64,000 nucleotides of DNA from Sphingobium wenxiniae (GTDB lineage: Bacteria; Pseudomonadota; Alphaproteobacteria; Sphingomonadales; Sphingomonadaceae). Of this stretch, positions 1 through 10,630 are shown in pieces (the first letter of the stretch is position 1; each line of letters opens with the position of its first letter). Under the pieces are notes generated by a model. That model worked only from the letters and a program-made list of their open reading frames with translations. It searched no databases and had not been told where the DNA came from. Where the stretch lies: contig NZ_VLKK01000001.1 of NCBI RefSeq assembly GCF_007830065.1, positions 186,001-250,000 of the forward strand, written 5' to 3'. A program made the translations under genes and the position numbers.

Positions 1-223
1 GCACGCCCTTTGCCCGCAATATCCGCGCGATGACGAAGCCATCCCCGCCATTATTGCCCGGACCGCACAGGACCAACGTGTCGCGCGATCCGCCCGCCCG
101 CCACACGATCTCGGCAGCGGTGGCGCCCGCGCGCTCCATCAGATCATATTCGGGCACGCCCGATGCGATGGCCGCCTGCTCGGCCGCCCGCATCGCGGCG
201 GCTGTCAGAACGGGCGCGCCCAT
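1..223 (-). CDS. nnrE: NAD(P)H-hydrate epimerase, N-terminal part (truncated by window)
   Basis: The reverse strand from the ATG at 223 encodes an N-terminal YjeF-type domain. About 74 residues are visible before the window edge removes the rest. The motif CGPGNNGGDGFVIAR, the phosphate/ribose-binding loop of NAD(P)HX epimerases, is present, and the early run with AAAMRAAEQAAI is typical of the family. The enzyme interconverts R and S forms of damaged (hydrated) NAD(P)H so that the dehydratase can repair them. Many bacteria fuse it to the C-terminal dehydratase (NnrD), and whether this one is fused cannot be seen. The start lies 2 bp after the stop of the upstream lipoprotein gene, which suggests co-transcription. 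Confidence 0.85.
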   Translation of the reverse strand, partial: MGAPVLTAAAMRAAEQAAIASGVPEYDLMERAGATAAEIVWRAGGSRDTLVLCGPGNNGGDGFVIARILRAKGV

Positions 224-225
224 CG

Positions 226-594
226 TCAGCGCGAAACGCCCGCGATGGTGGCGGGCAGGCGATAGCGGGCGTCGCCCACCGTCACGTCGATCTGACGATC
301 TCCGGCAATATCGATCGTCGCCTGTTCCGCGCCATCGGCAGGGACAAGGCCGCGCCCATCCTTGACGATATGGAAACGGCGAAAGCCCCCATCGGCATGG
401 CGCAATGTCAGCACCTCGCCTTTGCGTTCGGCCACGCAATCGCGCGTCCAGTCCGTCTTTGCCCCGATGGCGCATTCGATCCTGCCGCCATCGGTTCCGG
501 CCGCTCCGGCGTCCGGCCCCTGCTTCCCGCAAGCGGCAAGGGCGAAGCACATCAGCCCCGCCCCGATCAAACCATCAGATATCCGCATAAACAT
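226..594 (-). CDS. Small predicted lipoprotein, function unknown
   Basis: This encodes 122 residues beginning MFMRISDGLIGAGLMC with a hydrophobic stretch ending in LAAC. That is a signal-peptidase-II lipobox with the lipidated Cys near residue 22. The mature part is short and polar, with two further cysteine-flanked segments (IECAIG, DCVAER) and a probable beta-rich region (VLTLRHADGGFRRFHIV). I recognise no named family. Translation could start at 594 or at the in-frame ATG at 588. The first 20 bp overlap the preceding small ORF, and the nnrE start follows within 2 bp, so it sits inside one minus-strand operon. The envelope location is inferred from the lipobox only. Confidence 0.7.
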   Translation of the reverse strand: MFMRISDGLIGAGLMCFALAACGKQGPDAGAAGTDGGRIECAIGAKTDWTRDCVAERKGEVLTLRHADGGFRRFHIVKDGRGLVPADGAEQATIDIAGDRQIDVTVGDARYRLPATIAGVSR

Positions 595-778
595 GGGTTT
601 CGGCCTTTGCTTCGGGATGTGTCACCGCTCCCTTGTAGGCCGGACCGGCATTCTGTGCATAGCGCCACAATGCATCCGCCTGATAATCATTCTGGCGCGG
701 TTGCCAGTTCTTGCGCCGTTCGTATGACGCATAAAACCGACCCTTCTTGCGGCGGCTCTTCCAAAAAGAGCAATTCAC
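575..778 (-). CDS. Small basic protein, 67 residues, function unknown
   Basis: This GTG-initiated ORF has a start overlapping the stop of the N-formylglutamate amidohydrolase gene in a GTGA arrangement, and its stop overlaps the lipoprotein start by 20 bp. The N-terminal third is strongly basic (KSRRKKGRF, YERRKNW). The remainder is polar and ends ETHVYADI, with no membrane segment or cysteine pair. I cannot assign a family. The overlapping start and stop at both ends support a real gene in the operon, but the ORF is short and the codon evidence modest. It could also be a chance ORF bridging two genes. Confidence 0.5.
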   Translation of the reverse strand: MNCSFWKSRRKKGRFYASYERRKNWQPRQNDYQADALWRYAQNAGPAYKGAVTHPEAKAETHVYADI

Positions 779-1491
779 GCAAGTCTGTTACGGCATTCAA
801 GCGCAATTTGTCCCAATATTTCCGCAAACCGGCGCTGACCCGCAGCCTCGCCAACCAGATCCTGTCGCATTTCCACGCCCAGATAGGGGATGCCATTGGC
901 TTCGGCATGGCGGTTCATGGTCGCGTTGAGCAGCTTGCCCGAATAGGGGAGCTGATCGCCGACCTTGAGACCCGCCGTCTCCAGCAGGGGAATGGCGATC
1001 CGGGCCGCGCGGTCGTCCTCATTATAAAGGACGCCGATGTCCCAGGGCCGCTGCTGGCCGGGATCGCTAACGAGATGGGGCGTGAAGCTGTGCACCGACA
1101 GGATGAAAGGCGACGTCATGCCATCCAGCAAGCGGCCGATCCGGTGATGATAGGGATGGTGGAACCGCATCATGCGCTCGGCCAGATCCACGTCGCGATT
1201 GCCCGGAATGACATGGCCGTCGCTCATCACCGGGAGCAATCCGGGCGCGTCGTCTTCCCGATTGAGGTCTATCACCAGACGGGACACCCCGCCCAGGATT
1301 GCCGTGCAGCCCAATTGCCGCGCGATCGTCCCGCTCACCTCCGCCACGCCGATGTCGACGGCGATATGGTCCTTGAGCAGGACGGGATCGATATCGAGAT
1401 CGATATCGTCCGGCACATGCGCGGAAGCATGGTCCGCGACGACAAGGATATCGAGGCCGCCGCCGTCGATCTGGGTAAATGCCTCGCTCAT
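775..1491 (-). CDS. N-formylglutamate amidohydrolase family protein
   Basis: This encodes 238 residues of the N-formylglutamate amidohydrolase (FGase, HutG-type) family. The core motifs are LVVADHASAHVP near residue 20, GVSRLVIDLNR near 75, HHPYHHRI, FILSVHSFTPH and VGVLYN-like segments, then LGVEMRQDLV near the end. Conserved histidines and Asp/Glu residues of the zinc-peptidase-like fold are visible. FGases hydrolyse N-formyl-L-glutamate to formate and glutamate. With no hut genes here, the natural substrate is uncertain. The ATG at 1491 overlaps the ispE stop (ATGA), which fixes the start. The longer upstream reading in this frame lies antisense-free but inside ispE and is not needed. Confidence 0.85.
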   Translation of the reverse strand: MSEAFTQIDGGGLDILVVADHASAHVPDDIDLDIDPVLLKDHIAVDIGVAEVSGTIARQLGCTAILGGVSRLVIDLNREDDAPGLLPVMSDGHVIPGNRDVDLAERMMRFHHPYHHRIGRLLDGMTSPFILSVHSFTPHLVSDPGQQRPWDIGVLYNEDDRAARIAIPLLETAGLKVGDQLPYSGKLLNATMNRHAEANGIPYLGVEMRQDLVGEAAGQRRFAEILGQIALECRNRLA

Positions 1492-2384
1492 GCCGTCCTG
1501 ATCCGCGTTTCCATGATCCACCATAGAGGATGGTCCGCGCGCAAGGTTCGCGCGGCCGCCCGCATGTCGGCCTGCGCATCGAACAGCGCGAAGCAGGTGG
1601 CGCCCGACCCCGACATGCGGGCAAGAACCTGGCCTTCGCATCGGGCCAATCGCGAGAGCACATCCGCGATTGCCGGCGCCTGCCCAATCGCCGCCGCCTC
1701 GAGGTCGTTGCGTCCGTCCGCGCGAAGCTGCCTCACAGTATCGGCGGCCAACGCGCCCCGATCCATTCCGTCCCATCCGGCAAAGACCCGCCCCGTCGAA
1801 AGCGCCACGCCCGGATTGACCAGCAACAGCGGCCGCCCGGCCAATCCGGGCAGATCGTGATCCGCCAGCAATTCGCCGCGTCCCCGGACCAGCCGGGTGG
1901 TGCTGGCGAGGCAGGCCGGAACGTCCGACCCGATTTCCAGGGCGAGCTTTTCCAGCGGGGCCGGTTCGATCCTGACGTCCCAGAGCCGGACCAGCAGCCT
2001 TAGCGCCGCCGCGGCATCCGCCGATCCTCCACCGATGCCCGATGCGACGGGCAGGTTCTTGGTCAGGCGCAACGCGGCTCCGGCGCGCGTTCCCAGATGA
2101 CCGCGAAGCGCCGTCGCCGCTTTCAGGACGAGATTATCCTCACCGTCTCCGACCTGCGCGCCGAACGGCCCATCGACCCGGAGTGTGATCGATCCGTCAT
2201 CGGCGAGGCCGCCCTCCAGGCGGTCGCCGTCCTGGGCGAAGGCGAACAGACTTTCCAGCGCATGATAGCCGTCGGGCCGGCGCCCGCGCACATGCAGGGC
2301 CAGATTGACCTTCGCATAAGCTGTTTCAACGGCTTGCACGCCCCTGTCCCTGTCCTGCATCACATCCGGTTCAAGGCGCGGCAT
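1488..2384 (-). CDS. ispE: 4-(cytidine 5'-diphospho)-2-C-methyl-D-erythritol kinase
   Basis: This is a GHMP-family kinase of 298 residues for the non-mevalonate isoprenoid pathway. It phosphorylates CDP-methylerythritol at the 2-hydroxyl. Visible signatures are AYAKVNLALHVRGRRPDGYH at the N terminus (catalytic Lys and the substrate loop), the glycine-rich ATP loop PVASGIGGGSADAAAALR, and a C-terminal RMSGSGATCFALF motif. An ATG at 2384 with GAGG seven bases upstream gives the start and overlaps the upstream TPR gene stop by 14 bp. An internal ATG at 2360 is an alternative. The gene is part of the tightly packed minus-strand run. Confidence 0.95.
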   Translation of the reverse strand: MPRLEPDVMQDRDRGVQAVETAYAKVNLALHVRGRRPDGYHALESLFAFAQDGDRLEGGLADDGSITLRVDGPFGAQVGDGEDNLVLKAATALRGHLGTRAGAALRLTKNLPVASGIGGGSADAAAALRLLVRLWDVRIEPAPLEKLALEIGSDVPACLASTTRLVRGRGELLADHDLPGLAGRPLLLVNPGVALSTGRVFAGWDGMDRGALAADTVRQLRADGRNDLEAAAIGQAPAIADVLSRLARCEGQVLARMSGSGATCFALFDAQADMRAAARTLRADHPLWWIMETRIRTA

Positions 2385-4002
2385 ATTCGGGCCTCATCCC
2401 TTCTCTCGCCTTCGCGTCCAGCCGCTCCGCCGCCGCGCCATCGGCGGACACCGCCGCGGCACGCCAGGCATAGCGCGCTTCATATCGACGCCCCGCCGCC
2501 CACAGGGCATCGCCCAGATGCTCGTGGATCGTGACGTCGGCCGGCGCGCCCGCCGCCGCCCTTTCGAGGATCGGGACCGCCGCTTTCACATCCCCCGCGA
2601 TGAACTGCGCCCATCCCAGCGAATCGGTGATCGAAGGATCGTCGGGTTTCAGGGTGCTGGCTTTTTTAAGCAGCGCCAGCGCCTCATCCACATTCTGCCG
2701 CCGCTCGATCTGCGCATAGCCCAGATAATTCAATATCAACGGCTCGTCAGGGGCGATCTTCGCCGCGCGTTCCAGCACGGCGCGCGCTTCGTCCCAACGC
2801 GCGCCCTGCTCCAGAGCGCTGCCTTCGAACAGCAGCAGCGCCCAGGGAACGGCATCGTCCGGATACCGATGCTGAGCGGCGCGAAATGCCTCCGCCGCGC
2901 CGTGGAAATCCCCCGCATCCGCCAGCAATCGACCCAATCGCACGAAGCGCTCCGCCTCGGCGTTCGGCTTTTCCGCCAGGGATCGCGCCAGAGCGATCGC
3001 GGCCTCCGCCTGCCCTGCCCCATCCAGCGCGTCGACCTGTTCCGCCTGCGCCAATGCGCCGTGATATGCGTCCGGCTGCACCTTGCGCGCCTCGGCAAGG
3101 GCCAGGAGCGGCTTCCCGTTTTCGGTCAGCATCCGCGCCGCCACGATCCGGCTTTCCGCCCCCGGATCGGCGAAGGCCGCGATACGGGCCAGCCGGACCG
3201 CGACGATCCGGCCGCCTTCCATCGCATCCGCGTCGATGGCCAGCCGCGCCAGCAATCGTCCAAAGCCCTGCGCGGGCGTCAGCGGCGCCCCTTCCCGGCG
3301 CAGTTTCCTGCTCCTGCCGCGCAGGATATCCGCCCGCGCCAGGGCGAAATTGGCTTCATCATCGGGCAAAAGGGCAAGCGCCTGCTCGACCGCTCGCCGA
3401 TTGGCGAGTTGCGCGGCGAAAGTCAGGCGCAAGGCATCCTGATCGCGGATACGCGTGGCGAGGGCGGCACGAATGGCGGGAAGCGCGGCCTGCACATCGC
3501 CACCGGCCAGCGCCTGCAATGCGACCTGTTCATCCAGATAACGCCGCACAAGCGCCGCGAAACGATCCTGTGCGACGATGATGGGCGGAACAGGATTGCC
3601 TTCGCCCAGCGCGATCCAGCTCCTTACAAGCGGAGCGAGGAAAGCGAAATTGCCTTCGTCCGCCATTCGGTCGGTCCACGTCCGCGCCGCCGCCCAATCC
3701 TTCCGGTTGAGCGCGTCGGCGATCTGCAACAAGGTTCCGTCGCGCGGCAGAAGGCCTTCCCCATCCAGCAATCGGGCGGAACGGAGAGCCAGGGGAAAGT
3801 CGCCGCTTTCCAGCGCCTGAAGGTAGGATCGCCGCGCGATGGCGGGACTCGCCGGATCGTCCTCCAGCGCGAGCCGGTAATTGGCGACCGCCAGGGGAGA
3901 CGCGCCATCCCCATCGGCAAGCCGCGCGCGCGCATAGGCATGAAGCGCGCTATCCGGCGCCACCGACGCCTCGACGGCGACCGGCAGCGCCAGCAGTCCC
4001 AA
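2371..4002 (-). CDS. Exported tetratricopeptide-repeat protein
   Basis: This encodes about 543 residues. A hydrophobic N terminus (LGLLALPVAVEA) resembles a short signal peptide and is followed by many helical repeats. Clear TPR units occur in the C-terminal half, for example around PLILNYLGYAQIERRQ, PSITDSLGWAQFIAGD and VTIHEHLGDALWAAGR. Such proteins are scaffolds in the periplasm, and no enzyme motif is present. The start is uncertain. No ATG or GTG in this frame lies between the end of the ETF-QO gene and the signal-like segment, so I chose a TTG at 4002, 14 bp after that stop. Translational coupling to the upstream gene is likely. Confidence 0.8.
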   Translation of the reverse strand: MGLLALPVAVEASVAPDSALHAYARARLADGDGASPLAVANYRLALEDDPASPAIARRSYLQALESGDFPLALRSARLLDGEGLLPRDGTLLQIADALNRKDWAAARTWTDRMADEGNFAFLAPLVRSWIALGEGNPVPPIIVAQDRFAALVRRYLDEQVALQALAGGDVQAALPAIRAALATRIRDQDALRLTFAAQLANRRAVEQALALLPDDEANFALARADILRGRSRKLRREGAPLTPAQGFGRLLARLAIDADAMEGGRIVAVRLARIAAFADPGAESRIVAARMLTENGKPLLALAEARKVQPDAYHGALAQAEQVDALDGAGQAEAAIALARSLAEKPNAEAERFVRLGRLLADAGDFHGAAEAFRAAQHRYPDDAVPWALLLFEGSALEQGARWDEARAVLERAAKIAPDEPLILNYLGYAQIERRQNVDEALALLKKASTLKPDDPSITDSLGWAQFIAGDVKAAVPILERAAAGAPADVTIHEHLGDALWAAGRRYEARYAWRAAAVSADGAAAERLDAKAREGMRPEYAAP

Positions 4003-4015
4003 AGCGACGATGGGC

Positions 4016-5668
<1,653 letters not shown>

Positions 5669-5795
5669 AGTCCCTCCATATGGCATACCGGTTGGCTTCC
5701 CTCTCCCATCCGGTCGCCGCATTACTCCAACATTCTGACATTAAGCGCGATGAAGATTCTTGACCACGCCGTCAACCTCTGGCCCTAGAAGAACT

Positions 5796-6512
5796 ATGCG
5801 GGGTGCATTGCAGATTAACTTGTCGGCGGCGGCTGACGCCTATCTGGCGTGGTGGGCGCAGGCGGGCGTGGATGGCGCGGTGAGCGAGGCGCCGGTCAAC
5901 TGGCTGCGCCCGGCGCCGCCAAAGCCTGCCACGATGCCCGCCGCTCCGGTCGCGGCCCTGCCCGCGACGCTGCAGGAATTCCATCAATGGCTGGCGCAGG
6001 ATGCCGGACAGCCCGAACGCCGCTGGGCCTCCGCGCCGATCCTGCCTTCGGGACCCGCGCACGCGCCGCTGATGATCGTCACCGACATGCCCGATCCCGC
6101 CGACGTGGTCGCCAATGCCCTGTTCGCCGATCGCGCCGGATCGCTGTTCGACGCCATGCTGCGCGCGGCGGGTTTCGACCGCGCGGGCGTGTATGTCGCC
6201 TCGCTTTTCTCCGCCCGCCCGCCCGGCGGCATGGTGGAAGCTGCCGATATCGACCACGCGACCTGGAGGATGCGGACCCATGTGGCCCTTGCCGCGCCCC
6301 AAAGGCTGCTGCTGCTCGGCGATCGGACGGGCCGTGCGCTATTGCCGCCCGGCGGTGGGGATGAGGGCAATGGTTTACGATTCTTTAACCATGATGGCGG
6401 CAATGTGCCCGTCGTCGCCACATTCCATCCGCGCCTCCTGCTCAGCCAGCCCGCGGCGAAGGCGGAATGCTGGCGTGCCCTGCAAAGCCTGATCGAGGAA
6501 AGCCGTTCGTGA
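5796..6512 (+). CDS. Uracil-DNA-glycosylase-like protein (degenerate)
   Basis: This encodes 238 residues with a proline/alanine-rich linker near 45-65 and a C-terminal region resembling the UDG superfamily. The region contains a beta strand PLMIVTDMPDPAD where family 4/5 enzymes have GEAPG, then RLLLLGDRTGRALL, and finally VVATFHPRLLLSQPAAKAECWRAL, matching the conserved HP-x-x-LL helix. The four iron-sulfur cysteines of family 4/5 UDGs and the GEAPG catalytic motif are missing, so activity is doubtful. The start could be ATG 5796 or TTG 5760. A possible TTGACC/CCTAGA promoter just upstream would make the ATG form nearly leaderless. The stop overlaps the next gene start (GTGA). Confidence 0.7.
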   Translation: MRGALQINLSAAADAYLAWWAQAGVDGAVSEAPVNWLRPAPPKPATMPAAPVAALPATLQEFHQWLAQDAGQPERRWASAPILPSGPAHAPLMIVTDMPDPADVVANALFADRAGSLFDAMLRAAGFDRAGVYVASLFSARPPGGMVEAADIDHATWRMRTHVALAAPQRLLLLGDRTGRALLPPGGGDEGNGLRFFNHDGGNVPVVATFHPRLLLSQPAAKAECWRALQSLIEESRS

Positions 6513-8281
6513 TTCGCGCCGTAGCCCTGTCTCCCATTGCCTTGCTGATCGGGGCATTCCTTTCTCCGGCGCAGGCGGACACCGCCGCGATGCCAACGGC
6601 CATTCCGGCGCGGGCGGCCAGTCCCTTCACCCTCACCGATGGCGACAAGGCGCGCTACAGCGCCATCTTCACGGCCATTCGCGATCAGAAATGGGCAGAG
6701 GCCAGGGCCATGGCCCTCGCCCTGGACGATCGGGACGCCATGCGCCCGGTCGCCCTGTCCGAACTGTTCCTGGCGAAGGACTCGCCGCGCGTCGAGCTGT
6801 TCGAGCTGCTCGACCTGCTCAACAAGGCGCCCTGGCTGCCCCGCGCCGACCAGCTTTCCCGCCTGGCGCAAAGACGCGGCGCCACCATCCTTCCCGACCT
6901 GCCGCAGATCCAGAAGCTCGTCTGGCTGGGTTCCGCGCCCCGCCGCGAATATGTGCGCGCGACGAAGACGGACGTGCTGGCGCAGGCTCTGGCGAGCCGC
7001 ATCCAGGGCTATGTCAAAAATGACGATCCCATCGGGGCGGAAGGCTTGCTGGCGACCGGCGAGGCGGGCCTGACGCCGGAAGGTCTGACCGAAGTGCGCC
7101 AGCGCGTCGCCTGGGCCTATTATATCGAAAATGACGACAGCAATGCGCGCCGCATGGCCGCAAAGGCGCTGGAAGCGCGCTCGGGCGGCGACTGGACGGT
7201 CCAGGCGCACTGGACCGCGGGCCTTGCCGCCTGGCGTCAGAATGACTGCACCGCCGCCGCGCCTTCCTTCGCCAATGTCGCCGCGCTGGCGGGCAATGCG
7301 GACATGCGCGCCGCTGGAGCCTATTGGGCCGCGCGCGCCTATATGGTCTGCGGCCAGCCCGAAAAGGTCGAAAACCTGCTCAAGGTGGCGGCCCGCTCCG
7401 ACGAAACCTTCTACGGCCTCCTGTCCCGCGAGACATTGGGGCTGCCGCTGGGCGGCGCGGCGGCCGGCGCGCATTTCGGCGATGCGGAATGGCAGCAGCT
7501 CAGCGTCAGCCCCAACGCCCGCGCCGCCATCGTCTTCGCCGCCATCGGCCAGTCCGGCAAGGCCGACGAAGCGCTGCGCTATCAGGCGAAGCTGGGCGGC
7601 GCCGCGCAATATGATGCGCTGCTGCGGCTTGCAGGCTCCCTCAACCTTCCCGCGACGCAGCTCTGGCTCGCCCATAACGGCCCCGCCGGAAAGCAGCCGG
7701 AAAGCTTCGCCCGCTTCCCCGTCCCGGACTGGAAGCCCGACGGCGGATGGCGCGTCGATCCCGCGCTGGTCTTCGCCCATACGCTCCAGGAATCCGGCTT
7801 TCGCGCGGACGCCGTCAGTTCGGCGGGCGCGCGCGGCCTGATGCAGGTGCTCCCCGGCACCGGCAGCGACATGGGCCTCACATCGGCGGCGCAGCTGTTC
7901 GTGCCGTCCACCAACATGGAATATGGCCAGCGCTATCTGGAAACCTTGCGCGACATGGGCGCGACGGGCGGGCTGCTGCCCAAGGTCATGGCCGCCTATA
8001 ATGCGGGGCCGTTGCCCGTTCAGCGGTGGAATGTCCAGGTGAAGGACAATGGCGACCCGCTGCTGTTCATGGAATCGCTGCCCTATTATGAAACCCGCGC
8101 CTATGTGAACATCGTCATGCGGAACTACTGGATGTATCAGATCCAGGCGAAGGGGAAAGCGGACTGCCTGACCGGCATGGCGCAGGGCCTGTGGCCGACC
8201 TTCCCCGGCGCGAAGGGCAGCCGCCTCGTCCGCCTGTCGCGCGCCGGCGGGCAGAGCAGCGTCGCGGGCGGCAGCGACTGA
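6509..8281 (+). CDS. Soluble lytic murein transglycosylase
   Basis: This encodes 590 residues from a GTG overlapping the preceding stop. A signal peptide ([23 protein letters not shown]) targets the periplasm. A long helical superhelix domain (about 60-400) is followed by a C-terminal SLT lysozyme-like domain with [16 protein letters not shown] (catalytic Glu about residue 428), [12 protein letters not shown] and MAAYNAGP. It cleaves glycan strands of peptidoglycan to give 1,6-anhydro ends, for turnover or to open space for envelope complexes. The architecture matches the Slt70 family. An upstream in-frame ATG at 6467 lies inside the UDG-like gene and would disturb the signal peptide, so I prefer GTG 6509. 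Confidence 0.93.
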   Translation: MIRAVALSPIALLIGAFLSPAQADTAAMPTAIPARAASPFTLTDGDKARYSAIFTAIRDQKWAEARAMALALDDRDAMRPVALSELFLAKDSPRVELFELLDLLNKAPWLPRADQLSRLAQRRGATILPDLPQIQKLVWLGSAPRREYVRATKTDVLAQALASRIQGYVKNDDPIGAEGLLATGEAGLTPEGLTEVRQRVAWAYYIENDDSNARRMAAKALEARSGGDWTVQAHWTAGLAAWRQNDCTAAAPSFANVAALAGNADMRAAGAYWAARAYMVCGQPEKVENLLKVAARSDETFYGLLSRETLGLPLGGAAAGAHFGDAEWQQLSVSPNARAAIVFAAIGQSGKADEALRYQAKLGGAAQYDALLRLAGSLNLPATQLWLAHNGPAGKQPESFARFPVPDWKPDGGWRVDPALVFAHTLQESGFRADAVSSAGARGLMQVLPGTGSDMGLTSAAQLFVPSTNMEYGQRYLETLRDMGATGGLLPKVMAAYNAGPLPVQRWNVQVKDNGDPLLFMESLPYYETRAYVNIVMRNYWMYQIQAKGKADCLTGMAQGLWPTFPGAKGSRLVRLSRAGGQSSVAGGSD

Positions 8282-8282
8282 G

Positions 8283-8810
8283 ATGCCGATCGACGAAAGC
8301 CGGACCTTCCAGCCGGTCCGCATCGCCGTCCTCACCGTTTCCGACAGCCGGACCCTGGCCGAGGACCGCTCCGGTGACACATTGGCCGGGCGGATCGAGG
8401 GGGCGGGCCATATCCTCGCCGACCGGCATATCGAACGGGACGAGCGCTCCGCCATCGTGGCGCGGCTGCACGCCTGGATCGACGATCCGCAGGTCGACTG
8501 CATCATCACCACCGGCGGCACCGGCGTCACCGGGCGCGACGTGACGCCCGAAGCGCTGGCGCAAGTGCAGGACAAGGAAATCCCCGGCTTCGGCGAGCTT
8601 TTCCGCTGGCTCAGCTATCAGACCATCGGCACGTCGACCATTCAGTCGCGCGCGACCGCCTGCGTGGCGCGCGGCACTTATATCTTCGCGCTGCCCGGAT
8701 CGACGGGAGCGGTCGGGGATGCCTGGGACGGCATCCTCGCCAGCCAGTTGGACAGCCGTTTCCGTCCCTGCAATTTCGTCGAATTGATGCCGCGCCTCAA
8801 CGAACGCTGA
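8283..8810 (+). CDS. moaB: Molybdenum cofactor biosynthesis protein B
   Basis: This encodes 175 residues of the MoaB/MogA molybdopterin-binding fold. The hallmark motifs are [20 protein letters not shown] near the N terminus, [19 protein letters not shown] in the middle, [24 protein letters not shown], and a C-terminal [16 protein letters not shown]. Members adenylylate molybdopterin before molybdenum insertion, although MoaB is catalytically weak in some bacteria. The ATG starts one base after the transglycosylase stop, so the two are probably co-transcribed. No other moa or mog genes are in the window. It is convergent with the YbjN gene on the other strand. Confidence 0.93.
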   Translation: MPIDESRTFQPVRIAVLTVSDSRTLAEDRSGDTLAGRIEGAGHILADRHIERDERSAIVARLHAWIDDPQVDCIITTGGTGVTGRDVTPEALAQVQDKEIPGFGELFRWLSYQTIGTSTIQSRATACVARGTYIFALPGSTGAVGDAWDGILASQLDSRFRPCNFVELMPRLNER

Positions 8811-8823
8811 TCGCGGCGCGCAA

Positions 8824-9348
8824 TCAGGATTCCTTGACCGCGGCCACGGGCGCGGGGTTCTCCTTGAAGAACTTGCTCAGTTCGCCCAGCATCAGCGCCC
8901 ACCAGTCGACCACATCGGCGAAATTCTTCGCATTGAGGCCGCCGATGGTCGCCACATCATAGCTCACCACCAGCGACTTGTCGTCGGATACCGCCATCTG
9001 GGTGAAGCGCTTGTTGCTGTTCCACTTGTTCGCAAGTTCGAGCGTGTTGGCGCCGTCATCCTCGAAACTGATCTGGAACTGAATCGACCCGCATTTCTTG
9101 CCGTCTTCGCATTCATAGAAGAAGATCGAATAATTGTAACCGTTGGCCGCGCTTTCGATCATGGGGTTGCCGGTCGTCTCGCTCTTCAACAGGACCGCCT
9201 TGTAGCCCGCCGCCTGCACGGCGTCGGCCACCGATCGCGGATTGCTCGCGCACACCATGCCCTTGCCGCATGGTTCTTCGTCCAGGGCGAAGGCGGGCAG
9301 GGAAAAGGCGGCGGCCGCAAGGGCCAGGCTGGTCACGATAAAGCGCAT
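8824..9348 (-). CDS. YbjN-domain exported protein
   Basis: This encodes 174 residues starting with a clean signal peptide (MRFIVTSLALAAAAFSLPAFA). The mature part holds a YbjN-like domain: SVADAVQAAGYKAVLL near residue 40, IFFYECEDGKKCGSIQFQ around 75-95, and NKWNSNKRFTQMAV around 105, the usual order for this family. YbjN proteins adopt a secretion-chaperone-like fold, and their role is not firmly known. Four cysteines occur, two pairs that could form periplasmic disulfides. The gene stands alone, between convergent moaB and a divergent radical SAM gene 82 bp away, and that spacer should hold both promoters. Confidence 0.8.
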   Translation of the reverse strand: MRFIVTSLALAAAAFSLPAFALDEEPCGKGMVCASNPRSVADAVQAAGYKAVLLKSETTGNPMIESAANGYNYSIFFYECEDGKKCGSIQFQISFEDDGANTLELANKWNSNKRFTQMAVSDDKSLVVSYDVATIGGLNAKNFADVVDWWALMLGELSKFFKENPAPVAAVKES

Positions 9349-9430
9349 CTGATGTCCTTCACTGGTTCGCCGCCCTGTGCCTTCGATGATAGGGGATTGT
9401 CAATTCGTTCATGATATGTTCTAATTCGCC

Positions 9431-10498
9431 ATGGTCAGCGAAAAGGGTAGAGGCGCAACGCGGAACGAAGCGAGCGGACGCTTCAACCTGCCTCGGCGGG
9501 AGGCTGATGGAGACTGGCTCGATGCGCTGGGCGATATCGATGGCCCCGTTCCGCGCCGCGGTACGACAGTGACCGTAGAGCGCGCGCGGCGCATCATAAG
9601 CCGAAACAGTTCGCCGGACATCGCATTCAGCCAGTCCATCAACGCCTATCGCGGCTGCGAGCATGGCTGCATCTATTGCTTCGCGAGGCCCACCCACGCC
9701 TATCACGACCTCTCGCCAGGACTGGACTTCGAAACCCGTCTCTTCGCCAAGCCCGATGCCGCCAGCCTGCTGCGCGAGGAACTGTCGCGGAGCGGTTATA
9801 CGGTCGCTCCCATCGCCATGGGCACCAACACCGATCCCTATCAGCCGATTGAAGGGGATTGGCGAATCACGCGCCAATGCCTTGAGGTGCTGGCCCAATG
9901 TCGCCATCCTCTGTTCATCACCACCAAATCGAACCGCATCCTGAGGGACATCGACCTGCTGTCGGACATGGCGCGCGACCGGCTGGTGTCCGTGGCCCTT
10001 TCGATAACATCGCTCGACCCGATGGTAGCGCGGACGCTTGAACCCAGAGCGCCCCATCCCCTGCGCCGGATAGAAGCGATCCGCCAGCTTGCGGAGGCGG
10101 GCATCCCGGTCCTTGCAAGCGTTTCGCCTGTCGTTCCGGGCATCACCGATCATGAGATCGAGCTGATCATAGGGCGGGTGGCCGAAGCCGGGGCACGCGA
10201 GGCCAGCTATATTCCGATCCGCCTTCCGCACGAAGTGGCGCCGTTGTTCAGGGCGTGGCTGGACGAACATTATCCGGACCGCGCCGCGAAGGTAATGTCC
10301 ATCATCCGCGACATGCGCGGCGGACGCGACAATGATCCCGATTTCGGGACGCGCATGCGCGGTCAGGGCGTATGGGCCGACCTGATCCGCGCCCGTTTCG
10401 TAAAGGCAAGGAAGCGTGCAGGCTTCACAGGGGAACGGCTGACGGTCAGAACCGACCTTTTCCGGCCGCCGGAAGGACCGCAAATGCGGCTTTTCTAA
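9431..10498 (+). CDS. PA0069-family radical SAM protein
   Basis: This encodes 355 residues. The radical-SAM cluster motif is CEHGCIYC, with Cys at about 76, 80 and 83, preceded by SQSINAYRG. The following TNTDPYQPIEG and SIRDIDLLSDMA-like segments belong to the SplB-like subfamily typified by P. aeruginosa PA0069. SplB proteins repair spore photoproduct in firmicutes. In non-sporulating proteobacteria the substrate of this subfamily is not established, so no reaction is assigned. The C terminus is basic (RFVKARKRAGF). The gene is monocistronic by spacing, with a short tail of about 130 bp before the flavin reductase. Confidence 0.88.
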   Translation: MVSEKGRGATRNEASGRFNLPRREADGDWLDALGDIDGPVPRRGTTVTVERARRIISRNSSPDIAFSQSINAYRGCEHGCIYCFARPTHAYHDLSPGLDFETRLFAKPDAASLLREELSRSGYTVAPIAMGTNTDPYQPIEGDWRITRQCLEVLAQCRHPLFITTKSNRILRDIDLLSDMARDRLVSVALSITSLDPMVARTLEPRAPHPLRRIEAIRQLAEAGIPVLASVSPVVPGITDHEIELIIGRVAEAGAREASYIPIRLPHEVAPLFRAWLDEHYPDRAAKVMSIIRDMRGGRDNDPDFGTRMRGQGVWADLIRARFVKARKRAGFTGERLTVRTDLFRPPEGPQMRLF

Positions 10499-10630
10499 GA
10501 GCGATCGACATTTCCGCGCGGAGACGCGAAGACGCGGAAAGCGCAATCCGGATCGCAAAGAAGCTATTTGAGGAACCCGGCATTTAGTCCATGGGGATTG
10601 CCGCTGTCGCTTGATTGAGGAAAGGCACCC

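Noticed and set aside
5984-8575. Minus-strand ORF of 863 codons
   Set aside because: Antisense to the UDG-like, transglycosylase and moaB genes, which show real family motifs in the other strand.
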